16,324 nucleotides of DNA, taken from Actinomycetes bacterium (lineage in GTDB: Bacteria > Actinomycetota > Acidimicrobiia > Acidimicrobiales > Microtrichaceae). The translations under genes were made by a program, and so were the position numbers. The DNA lies in contig JAEZFI010000186.1 of assembly GCA_023437745.1 (NCBI GenBank), forward strand, positions 1-16,324. The letters run 5' to 3'. The notes below the pieces were generated by a model that did not search any database, had not been told where the DNA came from, and saw only the letters and a program-made list of their open reading frames with translations. Positions 15,213 through 16,324 of the stretch are shown in pieces; position 1 is the first letter of the stretch; each line of letters begins with the position of its first letter.

Positions 15213-16244
15213 ATGACCGCACCGTTCGAGCGCATGGACCCTGCGCCGCCCGACACGATCTCCGTCGTGGTCGCCGCGTACAACGCTGCCGACACCCTCG
15301 GGGCGACGCTGGCATCGATCCTCGACCAGACCTACCGGCACCTCGAGGTGCTGGTCGTCGACGACGGCTCGACCGACGGCACGGCGGACGTCATCGCCCG
15401 GGCGGCGGCGTCGGACCCCCGGGTGGTGCCGGTGTCCTACGGGGGCAACCGTGGTCGCTCGGCAGCCCGCAACGAAGGCCTCGCCCGTGCCACCGGGCGG
15501 TGGGTGGCGGTCGTGGACGCCGACGACCTGCTCGCACGCGACCGGTTCGAGCGGTTCGTGGAGGCGGCGGCCGCCGAGCCCGGCTGCCGGCTCGTCTTCG
15601 ACGACCGGTGGGGCTTCACCGTCGACGGGCAGGGGAAGGTGGCGATGCAGCACCGGTTCCCCGGCCGCCACACCTGGCGCCTGGGTGGCGCGCATCGGGT
15701 CGATCGGTCCCGGCACTTCAGCGACCGGTTCGGGCACATGGACCTCATGGCCGACCGGGCCTTCGTCCGCGAGGTCGGCGCGACGTTCCCCGAGGACCTG
15801 GCGATCGGCGAGGACCTCGCCTTCTACCTCACGCTGCTGTTCGCCACCCCCGATCCCCGTGCCGTGCGGGTGGCCGCGGGCAGCTACTACTACCGGCTCG
15901 GGCCGACGGCCCGGTCGTCCGGCGCCGCCGACACCTGGCAGCGTGTCATCGACCTGGCGGTGGAGCGGACGGGCTCCACCGAGCTGCGACGTCTGGGGGA
16001 CCGCTGGCAGCCGATCCACAGCGCGCTCTTCCAGCGCTCCGACGACTCGCTGGCGAGCGAGGGTCGCCTGGACGGTGACAGCCGCTCGGTCGACCCGAGG
16101 GTCCGGCCCAACACGTGGCTGGGGCTCGCCTGGCTGGTGTCGGTGAAGGCGCTCCAGTGGCTCGGCCGCTGGGAGGACCGCCGCATCGGTGCCACCGCCC
16201 GGGCCACCGCCGACGTGCAGGCGCAGCTGGCCCGCACGGTCTGA
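15213..16244 (+). CDS. Family 2 glycosyltransferase
   Basis: A 343-residue GT-A fold glycosyltransferase. The nucleotide-binding start is SVVVAAYNAADTL (17-29) with VVDDGSTDGT at 48-57; the DxD metal site is DAD at 102-104; an ED pair in GEDLAFYL (Glu200-Asp201) occupies the usual catalytic-base position. No clear membrane helix is present, though the C-terminal stretch WLGLAWLVSVKALQWLG could lie on the membrane. It should move a sugar from a nucleotide donor onto a cell-surface glycan or lipid; donor and acceptor are unknown. ATG 15213 has GAGGG 8 bases upstream that overlaps the stop of the ligase gene, giving an 11-base gap and likely coupling. The same frame stays open far upstream across the ligase gene, but that part has no recognisable sequence. 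Confidence 0.92.
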   Translation: MTAPFERMDPAPPDTISVVVAAYNAADTLGATLASILDQTYRHLEVLVVDDGSTDGTADVIARAAASDPRVVPVSYGGNRGRSAARNEGLARATGRWVAVVDADDLLARDRFERFVEAAAAEPGCRLVFDDRWGFTVDGQGKVAMQHRFPGRHTWRLGGAHRVDRSRHFSDRFGHMDLMADRAFVREVGATFPEDLAIGEDLAFYLTLLFATPDPRAVRVAAGSYYYRLGPTARSSGAADTWQRVIDLAVERTGSTELRRLGDRWQPIHSALFQRSDDSLASEGRLDGDSRSVDPRVRPNTWLGLAWLVSVKALQWLGRWEDRRIGATARATADVQAQLARTV

Positions 16245-16280
16245 CCAAAGCTGTCGGACCCGAGCTGTCTGACCCCCACC
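16239..16280 (+). repeat. Three 14-base imperfect tandem repeats at the glycosyltransferase stop
   Basis: Units begin at 16239, 16253 and 16267: GTCTGACCAAAGCT, GTCGGACCCGAGCT and GTCTGACCCCCACC. The core GTC(T/G)GACC is kept in all three, and the first two also share AGCT at the end. The first unit includes the TGA stop codon. The role is unknown; a member of a dispersed extragenic repeat family is possible. Confidence 0.6.
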
Positions 16281-16303
16281 GCATCCCGTTCTGTCGCGTA
16301 GGA

Positions 16304-16321
16304 CGTGACGCGGGCGTCACG
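16304..16321. repeat. 18-base palindrome at right edge
   Basis: CGTGACGC-GG-GCGTCACG has perfect 8-base arms (16304-16311 and 16314-16321). It may be a factor-assisted terminator hairpin for the glycosyltransferase unit or an operator for a dimeric regulator of the next gene, which lies outside. No T tract is visible before the window ends. Confidence 0.5.
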
Positions 16322-16324
16322 CCC

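Overview
The window is very GC-rich on both strands and reads as chromosomal DNA of a high-GC actinobacterium, plausibly from the Acidimicrobiia (Ilumatobacter/Iamia-like). The indicators are a GuaB3-type IMP dehydrogenase, an F420-type luciferase-like oxidoreductase, a UvrD1/PcrA helicase with a Tudor tail, TANNNT -10 boxes with apparently leaderless starts, and a RipA-like NlpC/P60 protein. The taxon is an inference from these families; no rRNA or marker gene is present. There are nine protein genes and no RNA gene, insertion sequence or CRISPR array. The longest stretch without a gene is 238 bases (5287-5524).

Left part (1-5286, minus strand). A two-gene unit runs off the left edge. The first gene (5286 to 3511) encodes a single-pass surface protein: a cytosolic helical module, a Pro-rich linker, one membrane helix, and an outer part with an archaeal S-layer-like domain, an Ig-like domain, a Pro/Thr stalk and a C-terminal beta domain. 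The second gene (3500 to beyond base 1) encodes an EssC-like FtsK/SpoIIIE ATPase with two FHA domains, two membrane helices and at least two ATPase domains, the build of the type VII secretion motor. Its ribosome binding site overlaps the stop codon of the surface protein gene. This pair is the best candidate for an undescribed system; the rest of it would lie beyond the left edge.

Middle part (5287-9506, plus strand). A divergent control region with direct and inverted repeats precedes guaB3 and guaA, which overlap by ATGA and form a purine (GMP) unit. They are followed by a secreted, coiled-coil NlpC/P60 peptidoglycan hydrolase. Its promoter region carries repeats resembling a response-regulator (MtrA-type) site.

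Right part (9507-16324). A minus-strand F420-type oxidoreductase gene and a plus-strand dienelactone-hydrolase-like gene diverge from a 63-base gap in which both appear to have leaderless promoters of identical geometry. Then come pcrA, an acyl-CoA-synthetase-like gene (2 bases after pcrA) and a family 2 glycosyltransferase gene (11 bases further), which look co-transcribed. The window ends in a short intergenic stretch with three 14-base tandem repeats and an 18-base palindrome.
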